This document shows, piece by piece, positions 21,921 to 35,260 of a stretch of DNA of 64,000 nt. Position 1 is the first letter of the stretch. Every line of letters starts with the position of its first letter. This stretch comes from Lutraria lutraria (lineage: Eukaryota; Mollusca; Bivalvia; Venerida; Mactridae). The translations under genes and the position numbers were made by a program. A model generated the notes under the pieces. The model saw only the letters and a list, made by a program, of their open reading frames with translations, ran no database searches and was not told where the DNA came from. Location: NCBI GenBank assembly GCA_964023205.1, contig OZ026842.1, forward strand, positions 37,029,501 through 37,093,500, in the 5' to 3' direction.

Positions 21921-24245
21921 TCATTGTGACCTAAGAATTACTGAAAATGTTAAATGCTTGCGCACAGATGGTGAACGTAATTTGTGCATTTGGTCGCTCT
22001 AGATTGTTACATACATCACGTGACTTGGTGCCAGCATTCCCTGGTGTACTGTCACCCGCACAATTACACGTGGATTTCATCCTGAATAACCGTGGATAAA
22101 AATAACTGTTTGATGACTTACATCTTAATGTCAATAACAGAAGCAATGGTCATCTCTGTCAGGTCCCCCATGTATAACGTATATCTGAAGCTAATTCATG
22201 AAGTTCAAACACAAATTGTTTGTCCTCTGTGAGCCTCCGGGAAATTGCCAAGCGGCTTCAGTACAGACGTTAAATTTTGATGAATACAGACTTTGATCTC
22301 GCCAGGGCAATTCATGTACCTACATGAAACGAAATAAAAAATAGCATGATGTCTCAGAGGTACCTTAAAAACTCGTATTTTTCGTTTGATTAAGCTACAT
22401 AATGTGTATGTCTGTTTCAATTTATGACTTGGGTTCCGACTTGCCATTGTTAGTGTGTGTAATGTACGCCAATGATTAACTGTACGGTCCATTCGGTCTA
22501 AAATATATCAAATGTTATAAGCAATAAAGTTAGGTCTGGTAGTTTGTGTATTTTATCTAATGTTCGATGGGAAAACAGTAAACCATCTAATATGCTCAGT
22601 TACAATATAGAATTTTGATGTATACGCCATAATACATACTTTATAATCAGAGTATAAACACAAGGAAACGACGTGTTTGATATTTACTATGTCTCTGGCC
22701 TATATGTTGGGGGGCGACAGACCGCTTTCATAATAAAATGAAGCTAAGTAACGAAGAAGATATTGTATTCATGAAAAGGCCAATATTTGTAACATTATCT
22801 TTTCCATAAACCTTTACGTAAGTAAACGAACACCGAGTCACCAAGATCAGGAAGTTCTTATTTAAAAGTCATTTGGCTAACACTAGATGACTTCCACATG
22901 TCAGCTGACTCCTGAATGTAGCAAACCACACCACACCCATTTCCAATATTCCACTGGATATCACGTGTAATTTAACTTAATAAAGATAAGATATCATGTT
23001 ATAAAATGTAGAGCACACAATGATCCAGTGATATCGTTATGGAAACAGTTGGTTTATGTTGATATTTTACCTAAGGCATTTATACATGCTAACATGTTGG
23101 TGTTCATTTTCAAGAAACAGTTATTGCGGAGTACTAAAATCCAGTAAAAAAGAGAAAGCAGCCAAAAATAAACCGCCTTATTTTTTAATCTTGAATATAT
23201 AATGAAGTTCAATCTGGGCCTACCATCCATTTTAAAAACAAAACTGCAGAAAATCAGTGTATACAATAAAACACGGTTATAGTAAATTCGGGTGTAGGAA
23301 AAACTCGGATAGAGTAAAAAAACGTATGAAGTGAAGTAAAGTAACGTTTGCGCCCGATCCTGTTTTTTTCTAATCCAAGGAACACAATAAGGAGATAGGT
23401 GAAGTATGGAATAAAATGAAATAATTATTTGGGTCCCTAGAAAGTCACTATTTACCGTATTTCACTATATCATTATATAATCAACGTATATTAAGAAGTT
23501 CTGCGAGAAAAGCCATACATACAAACCTAATAAAAAGAGAAATAAAAAAGATTGTATGAACACAAACAACAGATTTCGTAATGTTTCAAATTTAGTCTAG
23601 GCAACTGATATACTAAATGGGATTTTATAATGGCAAAATGTGCAACAACCTTTCAATAAGTATTTCTGGAGACACAAAATACATTCAGTACAGTCATATT
23701 ACACTTTTACGTCTTAACAATATCTAAATGGGATTTAATAAAATGTTTTGACATTATCAGCCTCCTGATATCCAGACCAGACACGTTTAAATTCTTTCTG
23801 TGAAATAAACGAAATTAATAGCTTCCTTTATCTAATTCTTCTGTAGAACCAGTTTAACTAAAATTTGAAATATATTTCTTCCAATTACAAATAACTCCGT
23901 ATTTTGAAATAAACACGGTTAAGACATTTGTCATCTCTTTTGTTCTCAAAACTATTACTCTGTTTGGGATATCAAGTGGTTTTCAATTGAAAACCATACT
24001 TATCATGGTCTGAGTCAATTAGAGAAAGACCATCGAATATCATTGTCAGGCCAATTAGATGATTCCATATTTATCTAGTCGGATTCATATGATTTGAGTT
24101 TTTTAATAAGAACATTTCCGTCACTAATCTGGTACAATGTAATATCTGAAAACCTGGTCCCCCAAAACAAAAGAAAAAGGTTTGACGGTATATCGCTTGA
24201 ATGTGAAGAATAAACGTTTATGTAATAAGAAGAGGAAAATAATGT
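21921..24245. other. Unassigned AT-rich stretch
   Basis: No gene or repeat can be supported. Open frames of 70-95 codons on the minus strand (for example 22205-22492) show no domain pattern. Confidence 0.35.
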
Positions 24246-24317
24246 ACTCGATGCGGAACTCGTACTCGTGACCTCCTGTTTGCAAGTCAGATGCTCTACC
24301 AACTGAGCTAATCGAGC
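24246..24317 (-). pseudogene. tRNA-Ala(TGC)-like relic
   Basis: On the minus strand a 72-nt cloverleaf can be laid out: acceptor GCTCGAT pairing with ATCGAGT (six Watson-Crick pairs plus one G-T), D arm GCTC...GAGC, and anticodon loop CTTGCAA with TGC in the anticodon position. The T arm is degenerate (ACGAG against TCCGC, and loop TACGAGT instead of TTCGAGT), and the anticodon stem has one mismatch and one wobble. It is therefore probably a tRNA pseudogene or the head of a tRNA-derived SINE rather than a functional tRNA. The minus-strand frame across it reads RLAQLVEHLTCKQEV, a familiar artefact of translating tRNA sequence. Confidence 0.6.
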
Positions 24318-24774
24318 TGCTAGAATTACAGCCAGTTTATTTATACACACACTATCTACCATACTGATGCATTTATAAAACAACACAGACAGCTATATAT
24401 TAAGTAATACAAAAACAAATCTAACACATTAATCATATCAAACCAAAGAGGAAGCAGCTAAGTTAATAAATATAGACGAGTAAAAGGATGCTTCACGCAA
24501 TATATACACCACCATCCCAGACAGATAATAATACTTATACAACATAAACAATACGTCTTATCCGGTCAGTAAACTAAGATAGCCTAGTATTACATATGAG
24601 CAAGCCCAAACCATATTTGCAGTAAAATATCATATCTGTGAAAAGAAAATTTACAATTTCAAATAAGTTAGTTGACAAGTTCTACCAAGTATATATTCAG
24701 GTTGGTAAACGATGATGACAAAAACATAGCAATGTAAATAAAACAAACTCTTAAACCTAAGTCAGTAATTTTTC

Positions 24775-26826
24775 TCGGATAATAAGGGTTTGAATGTCAC
24801 TCATTTAATGCCTAAATTTGATGAAATTACGTATAATTTACTGGCAACTAAAAGGATGCATGTAATAGGGCTTTGTGGAATATTTCTTTATGATGAAATT
24901 AACAATACTGAATTAGAAATTGATAACTTTACTTTTGAAAGAAAAGATCGATTCTGTAAAAGGGGGTGGTTTGTTTGTTTACATTTCGAATAATACTCCT
25001 TCCAAACGTCGCTTTGATTTTGAACATGATGATTTGGAGTTAACATGTATGCTACTAAATATTGAGAACTATAGTCATATTCTAATGTGTTTTGTTTACA
25101 GACCGCCAGATTCAAAACAATGTTGGATTTTTTTTTTTTTTGATAAAATGGAATCCACTAATCTAGAGATAATCATTGTCGGCGACATTAATTTGCATTC
25201 GGCCTTAAACAATTGGTACATATTCCAACGAGGGTACCCAAACAGTTTTCATCTACAATTGAACATATAATTATATTCCAACTTTCTGCACTACATAAGT
25301 AATGTCTATGTTCCAAATGATTGCATACGAGATCATTATCCTGTATGTTTCATGCGTGTTATGAGCAATAAGACAGGATTTGATTAAGTCTAATCTTTCT
25401 GCAATAGAATGCTGCAATGATACTAATATTTCTGAATCTTTTCTATGATATAGTTAAAAGCACATTAAATAAACATGCGACCGTCAATGAAAAAATAATT
25501 AAACGTGAAAAACGGCCAGTTTGTTTCACTGAAAGTATCAAATTAGCAATTTAACGAAATCAACATCATAGAAATAAAATGTATAATGAATATCAAATCG
25601 ACAGAAAGTAAAATATCCTTCTACAATGAATATATACAAAACAATAAATCTCCGAAGTTTCTATGGAGTAACATAAATACTATATCAAATGGCAATACAT
25701 CTGATCCCAAAAGGCAAATTCCATCAAAATTAATCAGCCAAGGTCAGAGTATAGAAGAAAATGTCAATGTTTTAAATACTTTCAATAAACACCTCATTTC
25801 TATATCTAATCTTATCTCTTGTAAGCAATTTAATCCTGACAATTTCCTTAACCTACAGAAATATCTAGACACCAAACTGCATGATAACTGTTTTAATATT
25901 GAAGCCATTACTGCTTTTGAAAATAATCAACCAAATTAATTCTAATAAATTTACTGGTAATGATGGAATCGGACTTAAAGTATTAAAGTATCGTGATGAT
26001 TCAATAACACCTGCCTGCTATAGCTAATATAATACACTAGTTTAATTAACGACATTTTCTCTGAATCGTTAAAAGACACTTATGTTATACCGATTTTTAA
26101 AGATGGTAATAAGTAAGATCCGAACAATTACTGACCGATTTCAATACACCCTGCCATTTCTAAAGTATTTGAACAACATATTGTAACTCAAGTTTTTAAT
26201 TATATAAATGTATTAAAATCTTTATTGATTTCGTCACAATTGTCTAGTCATACTGCCTTAATTCATTTAATTGAAAATTGGTCGAATTTAATTGACAATG
26301 GAAACTATGTGGGTGCTATTTATTTTGATTTACGTAAAGCTTTTGACCTAGTTGATCATAAAATTATTTTACACAAACTTAAGTTATATTATTTTTCTAC
26401 AAAAGCTATCGAACTTTTTTCCTCCTATTTAGATAGCAGAGCATAGAATGTTAAGTACAACAACTTTACGTCAAATAAACTTTACATTAAATCTGGTGTT
26501 CCTCAAGGGTCTATTCTGGGACCTATCTTGTTCCTTATCTACATAAATGATATAGTGCTTGAACTATCGGGAAGTACCATTGACCTATATGCTGATAATT
26601 CCACTCTTTATGCTTTAGATAATGATATTAGAAGATTGGAGGTCAAACTTCAGGCAAATTTGAATAATAATTGCTGTTGTTTAAATAACATGCAGCTACA
26701 TCCTACTAAAACCAAATGTATGGTATTATGTTCTCCATATAAACGTAAGTATCAAAACAATTTAGAGATTAAATTAATTTTGAATAATACAAATAATACA
26801 AATTTACAAAAATGTCAACGTACATA
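24775..26826 (+). mobile_element. Degenerate Jockey/CR1-like non-LTR retrotransposon (EN + RT)
   Basis: An apurinic-like endonuclease domain starts near 24790 (LMPKFDEITYNLL). After a frameshift near 24955 it continues as GGGLFVYISNN, VYRPPDSK and EIIIVGDINL, whose GDIN is at about 25181. A linker follows (25586-25939). The reverse transcriptase has YFDLRKAFDLVDHKI (motif A Asp near 26327), GVPQGSILGPILFLIYINDI (from 26495) and the catalytic box YADN at 26588-26599, where active enzymes have YADD. Stops interrupt the protein, including TAG at 26444. The C-terminal part of the RT and any 3' tail are missing after 26826. Such elements copy themselves by target-primed reverse transcription; this one cannot. 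Clade assignment beyond the Jockey/CR1 group needs a tree. Confidence 0.9.
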
Positions 26827-29689
26827 AAGTACAAATTATATGTGACGTAACGTACACGTCTAATGTCTTTTCGTTTGTGACGTCACTTATGACGTTACAC
26901 GGAGCTTTACATCCATTAAAATGGAAACGCTGCATTTAAAGGTTTAATATTTAATACTCAAAATAGCATTGATGCAGATTACATATGACAACAAGCTCTA
27001 TTTTAGCTTTAACATAGCGTGGGAGTCATAAAATCATTTGTATTCTTACGTGTGTTTTAATCACGTGACGCACTGACTGGAGGTAGATAAGTTTATCCGA
27101 CAGGGCTATCTCCTGCACCAAATGAGCGTAATAGCGGGATAAAAACTATTATTAATCAATTGATTAAACTAGATAGATGTAACTATTCCAATATCTACTT
27201 CATTGACAACCTTCGTGCCTCCCAACTGTAAGACCAATGTACACGCATTGTCATCAGATTGGTAACATCTGATAGTGAATAATTAGAACAAGGGGTGAAA
27301 AAGTAGGATGTATGCTCGGTGCTCTATTCAAAAAAGAGAAATTAGGTTTAATGCATGTTTCCAATAATAATTAAATGATATATTGACTGGCAGTTAACCA
27401 TACCAGAATTCCCGGATTATTTGCCAGTACGTAACCTGTTCTCCGCAAGAAACTGTCACTAGAAAGAATCACTTGATTCAGTGGTATGCACGAAGAAGGT
27501 GCTTATTCATAGTGTCTTCAACTAAGTCGTCACATAGAAGATATGCCTCGCCCAGGGATCTAAAAGTTACTTATTGTGCTAAATTAACGTAATCTCAGGA
27601 AGCGACTCACTCAAAACATTCTATATAAACAAATTCTTCATAGACATAAATCAAGGAAAGAAATCATAGAAATAATTTTTGTTGCACATAACCACAGGCG
27701 GCGCATGTTCGACACTTATATTAGATTGGGTGACTTCCATGTTACTAAGTTCAAAAGTTAAAGAAGAATACGGGGTCAAATGAATCGCTTTTACGAATGC
27801 AGGCTGAAAATAATGACGCCTTATTTATACAAATTTATTTATATCCTAAACTGGTTCCTTGAAAGGTCGTGCGTTATATGATGAGAAAAAACATATTGAC
27901 TTCTATAAAACATTTTTGTTAGCTTGTCCGTTACGATGTGTTAGCTCTGTACGTACATTTATGAACCTATGTCTCGATGTTGTTTACATAAATTCGCCGA
28001 AATATAGATCAAGATTAACTGATACTAGTATTACATCTTGATGGTTGTCATGATCAGTCTTATAGAAACAAAAAAGCATACAACACTCTTAACGAGATCC
28101 AATCATTCGTGTTTGTTTGTTGGATTCTTTCATCAAAGTGTAATCCAAATAGTTACCAACAGAACAACAAGCACCTAGTGGCAAGAAAATAACATCCGCC
28201 AACCTGTTTAGACTGATTGATTAAACATTGTCGGTCGACTAGATGCCTTTAAGATAGTCTTAAAGTCGTCGTTCATGGGATAATGATGATTAAAAGACTG
28301 CCAACTGTAGTTGAAAGGAATTCCTTTAAGTAGTGTTTTGACATCAAAATGTGTGGTAAGATTATATGAACTAATGTGTGTGACGCATGGCGTAAAGTCT
28401 TTTAAGAATATAAGCGTGTTATTAGTTCGTCCAAATCTGCTTCATTGGCGTAATAAGACTTAGGACATCTCATGAACTGTACTGCTTCTTGAACAAAGAC
28501 TAATCAAACGAAAATAGGGTTCATCGTGATATTTTTCAAGAAATAACTGGATGGTAATTATCATTTGTACTGGAATTAACTTGATTTTATTACAGGTACA
28601 TATTAGAAGATCAAATTAGGTCGTTATAACAGGATTGCAGAATAAAAATGCCATTGTAATGCATGTTTATGATTATACCAAGTAAACATAATGAGGGTTT
28701 TATCATCTGGCGTTAAACGTCTTGATTACAGTCATTTCTGTGAACATAAGTAAACAATAGCTGATATTAATGTAACGGGCTTGGATGTCACGTCAAATCA
28801 AATTTCACCAATTTATAGATTTAAGAACAAAACCATAATTATATACTAAAATAAGCCCACTGTATAAAGTGCATTGCAAGTGATTTGAAACAAATATTAC
28901 ATTTGATTGGTCTTCTACAAACCAATATCGCACGTAATTCACAAATATTTGGACAACTATATAGGAATATAGTACTACAAATAGACTTAAATTAACTTTA
29001 AGTGTATAATGCAAGGAACCGTACCTCAGTTTTTTATAACGTCCTACGTTCGTTAGATACTTGACTTTAAAGAAATTCCGTATCCAAAACCCCGCTATTT
29101 ATTACGTAATACACCATGGATGAAAAATGAAAACAAGTATAAAAATATAAAAAGGTACGTTCCCTACATTTCCGCTACAAAATATCGAAAACCGCTTTGA
29201 AATCCGTCATTAAATAAGACGGCAACGTAAATTCGAAAATGTCACCTACTATGTTTTTTAAGCTGAGCAATTAATAATTCAAGTGTCGGATCATTATCGT
29301 CTCATGAAATTAACGAATTTGAAGCACCCCTTTTAATTTTGATAGCCAATCAAAGTCGCTAATGCTTACGGTTCAATAATTGAAACCATGCCCAGGTTTG
29401 ATGTCTAGTAAGAGATTTTATAATATTTTTTTTATATTAATGAATTAATAGTATCGTATCGTACTAATACAATGTACATTACGTTAGAGATGTTTAATGC
29501 TGATAAGGAAAAGTCGATGAAGGGGTGCAGTATTTATCGCAATAAAATACCATTTTTGAGCGTTCGGTTAGAATTTTTTGTTGCTTGGTATTAAAGGATG
29601 ATATCTAATCTTTGTAAATAACGTAAATATCATTTTAGCGATTTTAACCAATCTCGATACGTTAAATCATTTATCAACGTTATAGTCAG
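26827..29689. other. Unassigned stretch with a TGACGT cluster at its start
   Basis: Near 26841-26898 three TGACGT motifs occur within about 60 bases (gtgacgtaacg, gtgacgtcact, atgacgttaca), discussed under findings. The remainder shows no recognisable gene or repeat. Confidence 0.35.
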
Positions 29690-29845
29690 GCTGTACGTTG
29701 TCGAGTGGTAAAGGTCGCTGATCTCAAATCGTTGTAACCTCTCACTGATAGAGGGTTCGCTTCCCGCAACTGACCATGTCTCTTTATGTCTCTTCATATG
29801 ACTCTGACTGTTGAAAAGGGGCGTAAAACTCGACCAAACAAACAG
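29690..29845 (+). mobile_element. tRNA-derived SINE, family 2, internally shortened copy
   Basis: The head gttgtcgagtggtaaaggtc, the segment aacctctcactgatagaggg, and the tail ctgactgttgaaaaggggcg, then taaaactcg, match the family-2 SINE at 21702-21920. The middle part between accatgtctctttatgtc and ttcatatgactctgactg is about 70 bases shorter, so this copy has an internal deletion. Confidence 0.8.
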
Positions 29846-32800
29846 AATTCATGATAGAAAAGTACTCTTGAAGTTTCATCAATTGTATAAGAGCTATAGC
29901 ATACTTATTCAGTATTGTACACAAATACAAATGTATGTTTGCGATGTGGTGTTTGTTTGTTCTTTTGGTGCTTTTTAAGTTAAAATTATAATTCAGTCAG
30001 AGATAAAACTTCTTTTTTTGAATAAATCTTAAATCGAGTTGGATAGAGACATCATTTTAGTAAATGCATTACTTGATAACATAGCTGTCATTAGAAAAAT
30101 ACTAAATAGAATATTGGAATAATGATAGTCATCTATCGTATTGGTGTAATAGTAAAAGGTCACAAACCAGTTGAATGAGAAGTCTTTGGAATATTACTAG
30201 ATACCTCGATAAATATTGGATATTTTGAAAGTCACGCAAGCGCTGGACTATACAATGAGAGGATGTTTCGCTCCTTTCTTCTTCACTGTAAACTTCGGAT
30301 TGGTTGTACACAATATTGATTCAGGCCTGCGGTTCTTTGATTCCATATTGATGTGAATTATGTGCCGTTGATACCACATTACGTGATTATAATATGCAGA
30401 TATTTTGCTTAGGTGAATGATACTCGGAATTTTCGAAAGGGCGTATTCAAATACACCGGAACAATTTATCCATAAGGTAATTTATTTTATTATATAATTA
30501 ATGGAAAATAATTTTATATAACTCGAATAATATGTAATTTTAGTGTCTAAATTAACAGGTAATCCAAAATTGAAATTGTTGCTTTCTTGTCATTTCCTTA
30601 CATTTTATTGGAAACAGAAAACAAATATAGTACAATTGAAAAATACGAGTATGGGATTTAAATAATGTTATTGTGTAATTCACAGGTTTTTAGAGTCTTT
30701 GTACAGATATTGCGCAACTTAACTACCAAGATGTTGAAATATTATATAAATATATAACACTATTAGAACATCAGTCGATAACTTATTTACAAAATATAAA
30801 ATTTTATTGAAGAATCAGTAAAGCTTCTTAATAAATAAAGTGGGGTAACACGCTTCATCTATAAAGTAGCTAATAGTCCTGTCGACATATAATGCAGATT
30901 ACAAAAGGTTATCAGTGCATAACTATGGCGGTTTGGATGCAACAAAAGGTTTGGTTTTAGAGTAAATTCTGCAGTTTACATTAAAGTGCGTATCGCTGAG
31001 AAAGCGAAGCACATTATGTTTTAATACAGTAAAATTCCCCATAACCGTATTCCCTGAAAACAGAAATTCTGTAAAATTCGGACGATTTGTCAAGTTTTAT
31101 AATTGAATCATTTCCCTGAAGTAAACGTCATTACATATGAGAATGCAGATTTAAGTTTCATTTAAATGAAGCAAATGATATGTTTTTAGAATAAAAAACG
31201 GAAAACTTTCGGGTAGACTTTTCCATATTCTCTGTCCAATATTGATTAGGTACCCATCCCTCTTAATGCATTGATAACTATTGCAGTATAAATGCACAGA
31301 TGTGGTAATTGGCAAAGTGATAAAGTGAATGTACAGGACATCGATCTTATGTAATTGGTCGGTGAAAATTGGAAAGACTCATCAAATTATTGTTATATTG
31401 ATGTTTATGACAGATCATGGCAAGTTATGATCATGCTAGAACTATTCAGATAAGACCGATTTGAATAAATGCATGTACCTGGTTTTCGCTTGCATATTTT
31501 CCCAGACTAAGGTTCGATAGGTATAATTAATGGGAATATATCAGTAAGAAATAAACGGACCAACATCGAAAAAAAGTAGTCAGAAAAGATAGTCGGTCGG
31601 GTTTGCGGAGACGTGAATTGGCGAGAAATTTGATCTCATGATGGATAATAATAACTAAACTCGCTTACATAATATGACCGTTTTTACAGTTGACAATTAT
31701 AATTATATTATTCTTCATTTAGGTGCGTTCGTTTGTGATACCAAGTTTCTAGCTTACGCAATTGCCTAGTGGAGAATATATTTTTTTATCTAAGTGTTCT
31801 ATTTTGTTACATTCCGTTCGTATTTTCAATTTTGTTATTTCATAACCACATCCGTTAAATAATTCCTTAAAAAGTCATTTCGTATATTTGTCTTGTAAAT
31901 ACTGCTTTTTAAATGTCTTTTCAAATCGTACTATTTCGAAGCATTCTCTTTAAAATTCATAGTTTAACTCACCCACATGGACATTTTATTACACCGCGGA
32001 AAGGAAATTTGAGCCCTGGGATATAGTTCTGCCTACGAATAACAGCGCACTAACTGACGTCAAACGCGCTAATTGCTTTGATGTTATATGGGTCGATAAC
32101 ACGGCAGACGAAAGGATCTTACATCTAAAATTGATGTATCTTGAAGCTTTGTGCAATGTTTAATGCGTCAGGAAGAATTTTGGAGATTGTCACGGAGAAA
32201 TTCACGCTCATGTAACACGACTTATAAACGTAATACATCTGTCTGTTTGTCCAGGTCTGAGGAAAAATTAAATTTTCGTGCTCATCTGTTGGGAGAATTT
32301 GGTCGTTACTTTATTCGATGCGCCTTTTAGGTGTAGCGTCAAAGTTGTGACTTTAATCCTTAAATTAAGTTCGAAAGCTTTTAGTTCCGCAGTTTCCTCA
32401 TGGTGTGAATATTTATGAAATTCTCAGAAAACATGTAGTCGAATCGCTTAAGAGAGAGATCATTTTACGGTTAATGTGGACTCATTAGCTTCTGATTCAT
32501 CAGTCCTGGCAGCTACTGGGTGCTTTGAAATGTTGATAAAAGTACACAATTGACAAACTCTTATTGTACCTAGCGAGAACAGATCGGAGGTCGAATAGGT
32601 AGACCCATTAGCATTGTAAATATTTTGCTGATTACATCGCACGTAATTCAAGCTCTGTCGATCTAATACCTCCCGAGCTTTATCATAAATCTGCATCTTT
32701 ATGATAATACAGTTCAAAGAAAATGTTTGAATTTCCATAATCAAACGACATGAATGTTTACCAATTATACCCAGTAATAATTTGCAAATTTTATGATTGC

Positions 32801-33764
32801 AATTTTATTCTGAACCATATTTTGGTGTGTATATATTTAATTGCATAATTTGAGCTCACAGGTAAACCTTTGACTATAACCTAATTTATTTTCTTTTATA
32901 ATAACCTCTTTTATATTCTATTTTCTGTAATTAGATAATAATGCAAATTTCTGCTTGCCTCTCTATTATGACATTGTAACGATCTTTAACTATTATAAAA
33001 TATGTATACACTAAGCTGCTGGCTAGATAATGTAAAAAGAGCTTTACACTCGTATGCATTGCTTCTTTGTGACCTCATTTGTACACAGTTAAATAGGTAA
33101 TCAGAAAATCATTTGCATTGTGAAAAAATAGGTTTGAAAAGGACTTGTGGAACTGGTGCTTTTGTTATTTTTGTTATTAACTTTGCTGTTTTAGTTGTTG
33201 TTGTGATACATCGTGTAGAATGTTGACTTTCTTTGTGGCATCTCATCTCAGCAAGTCTATTTTTGTTCCCTATTCGTGATACTAGATTAAACAACGTCAT
33301 ACACACGATAACAAGTCTGATTATCAGCTTAAGTGATTAGTTCTATGGAAAACAGAAAGCTGTCTTTGCTTTCATATCAGTTGTTTCTGCTGCTATCCTT
33401 ATGTTCGCTATTATATATATTAATTACCGAACAAACTGAATACAACTGTACACACATTACAACAGATCAAAATATTTTAAGATGGCATTAAACTTAGAAG
33501 CAAATCTTGATTATAACTGCTGACAATAATTAGAACAGTTTCCATTGTTTATTTCGTGTTTTCTTTTTCGTAACAAGACCGCGCATGCGCGATGTTATTT
33601 TGACATTTGTTTATTTTCAGGCAACTAAAACAACCTTAATGTTATAAAATAAATATTATATGAAGACTGCATGAACCAATCATGCAATGGAATACATGTT
33701 TTCTTGTGATACTCGTGTTTTGTTGTATACTATTGAGACTACGCATGTGCACCATTTGATTGTA
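29846..33764. other. Long AT-rich stretch without supported features
   Basis: I see no gene, RNA or defined repeat in nearly 4 kb. The open frames present are short and lack any domain pattern. Confidence 0.35.
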
Positions 33765-33772
33765 GTTTTTGT

Positions 33773-34242
33773 CATAGGCACTCGATTCTGTGATTTCTAT
33801 ACGTTTATGGAAGTTATTCAACTCATCAAACAACACAAATCTGTCGAAGGAAAAATCTTCATTTTTTTACCTTATTACTGTATAAAAAACACCAAGGTAG
33901 TGTACTCGCCATCTTTTCGATTGACGGAAGTGACGAAAATAAGCGTGGTCCCGGCTTTCCTTCTAAAAGATGTCAAAACGTTTAAATTTGGGGCACACTA
34001 CAACGAAAGCAACGTTCCCGAAAAGCTCGTGCAGTTTAGAAGGAAAGCCGAGATCAACGCTTATTTTCGTCACTTCCGTCAATCGAAAAGATGGCGAGTT
34101 CACTTTATACCTTGGTGTTTTTTATACACTCAATAAAGGAAAAATTGAAGATATTTCTTTCAACAGATTTGCGTTGTTTGATTAATTAAATTGAAAGATA
34201 ACGTCTGTAAACGTATAAAAATCACGGAATCGAGTGCCTATG
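33773..34242. mobile_element. 470-bp foldback MITE with perfect 8-bp target duplication (hAT-like)
   Basis: The ends are CATAGGCACTCGATTC and, inverted, GAATCGAGTGCCTATG. The arms are each about 220-230 bases, stay similar to near the centre (for example tcgattgacggaagtgacga on the left and tcgtcacttccgtcaatcga on the right) and meet near 34005. GTTTTTGT directly flanks both sides (33765-33772 and 34243-34250), an exact 8-bp duplication typical of hAT-type insertion. A 149-codon open frame runs through the arms but is explained by the hairpin and shows no protein family. The exact duplication suggests a relatively young insertion. Confidence 0.85.
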
Positions 34243-34250
34243 GTTTTTGT

Positions 34251-34966
34251 ATGATTATCAAGCTACAGTAATCTACACGTGATGATATAAATGCTCAAAT
34301 GAGACTCCGTGAAGTAAACACATTACATGTACCAAATACAACATACTGCGCAGTAAACATTTCTTCTTCTTTTTTCAAATAAATGCGTGAGCAACAACAA
34401 TTTGAAAGAAGTTATAATTATCACCATGATTGCTTGTTTTATTCGAATCATTTGAGAAACAAAGAAACAAAAATACACGATTATGCTGTTCACTGCAAAT
34501 TTCTTAAACACGAGGCCCGTAACTCACGTGGCACGTTTTAAAAAAAGACAGTATTATTAAATGTGAAAATGTGAACTGTTGTTTTAAATGTGACCAGACA
34601 TTTCTGTCAATATAATAGCAACGATATATAGGCTTTAAAAGAAAACGCAGCGTGAAATGAATGATTAGATTAATAGAATTTTACTTTCTATAAAAATGCA
34701 TCATAAAATAGATTATATTACATTTCTAGATCAAACTTGATGAGTCGAAAGTGTCAGCTCGCAACCATTGATATGATCGCCGTTAGCATCTACTCCTGAT
34801 TGGTATAAACGCGAACCAGACGCTTAATTATATATAGCAGGTTAGCATTCCGTAATTCCATCAGAGTTTCCAGTACAATGTAGCAATGTCATGTTGTTAA
34901 AACATGCGAAGCGTTTCGAAACTTAACATACTTGCAAAAATTGTGTTATCTTTTGTTTAACGGCAT
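34251..34966. other. Unassigned stretch
   Basis: I see nothing supportable between the foldback MITE and the family-3 SINE. Confidence 0.35.
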
Positions 34967-35260
34967 TCGACAGCTATGATCTCAGAGCCGACCTATGTGG
35001 AGGGGAGAGAAGATACGGGAGAACCGGTCATTAATATTCCTACTCATTTTTAAATATTTTTCCTGGTTCTATATTGTACCCGATATAAAGCCCCGATGCA
35101 CGCCTCATCCTTTTTGCTGTAATTATCTAGATACAGTATACTGGGCTTGGTTGTTGGGATGGGAACACTAAAAAGCGTTCATGAAATAACGAAAGGCGGA
35201 TCCGAGATTGGACCCACGACCTTCTGATCGTCCAGCACCTTACCACTAGATCATCGATCA
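34967..35260 (-). mobile_element. tRNA-derived SINE, family 3 (minus), with head
   Basis: On the minus strand a tRNA-like head carries gatgatctagtggtaaggtg (box A-like) and gtcgtgggtccaatctcgga (box B-like), then a body including gttcccatcccaacaaccaa, gataattacagcaaaaagga and gggctttatatcgggtacaa. It runs to agctgtcgaatgcc. The same body is found at 44574-44826, also minus. A plus-strand reading of this region holds no gene; the 100-codon minus frame is SINE sequence. Confidence 0.8.

Noticed and set aside
22205..22492. 95-codon minus frame
   Set aside because: No domain, signal peptide or membrane pattern, and no splice-linked exon recognised.
24075..24386. 103-codon minus frame containing RLAQLVEHLTCKQEV
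   Set aside because: This peptide is the well-known artefact of translating a tRNA-like sequence.
33687..34136. 149-codon open frame on the + strand, the second longest in the window
   Set aside because: It runs through the two arms of the 470-bp foldback MITE; its peptide reflects the palindrome and has no protein-family pattern.
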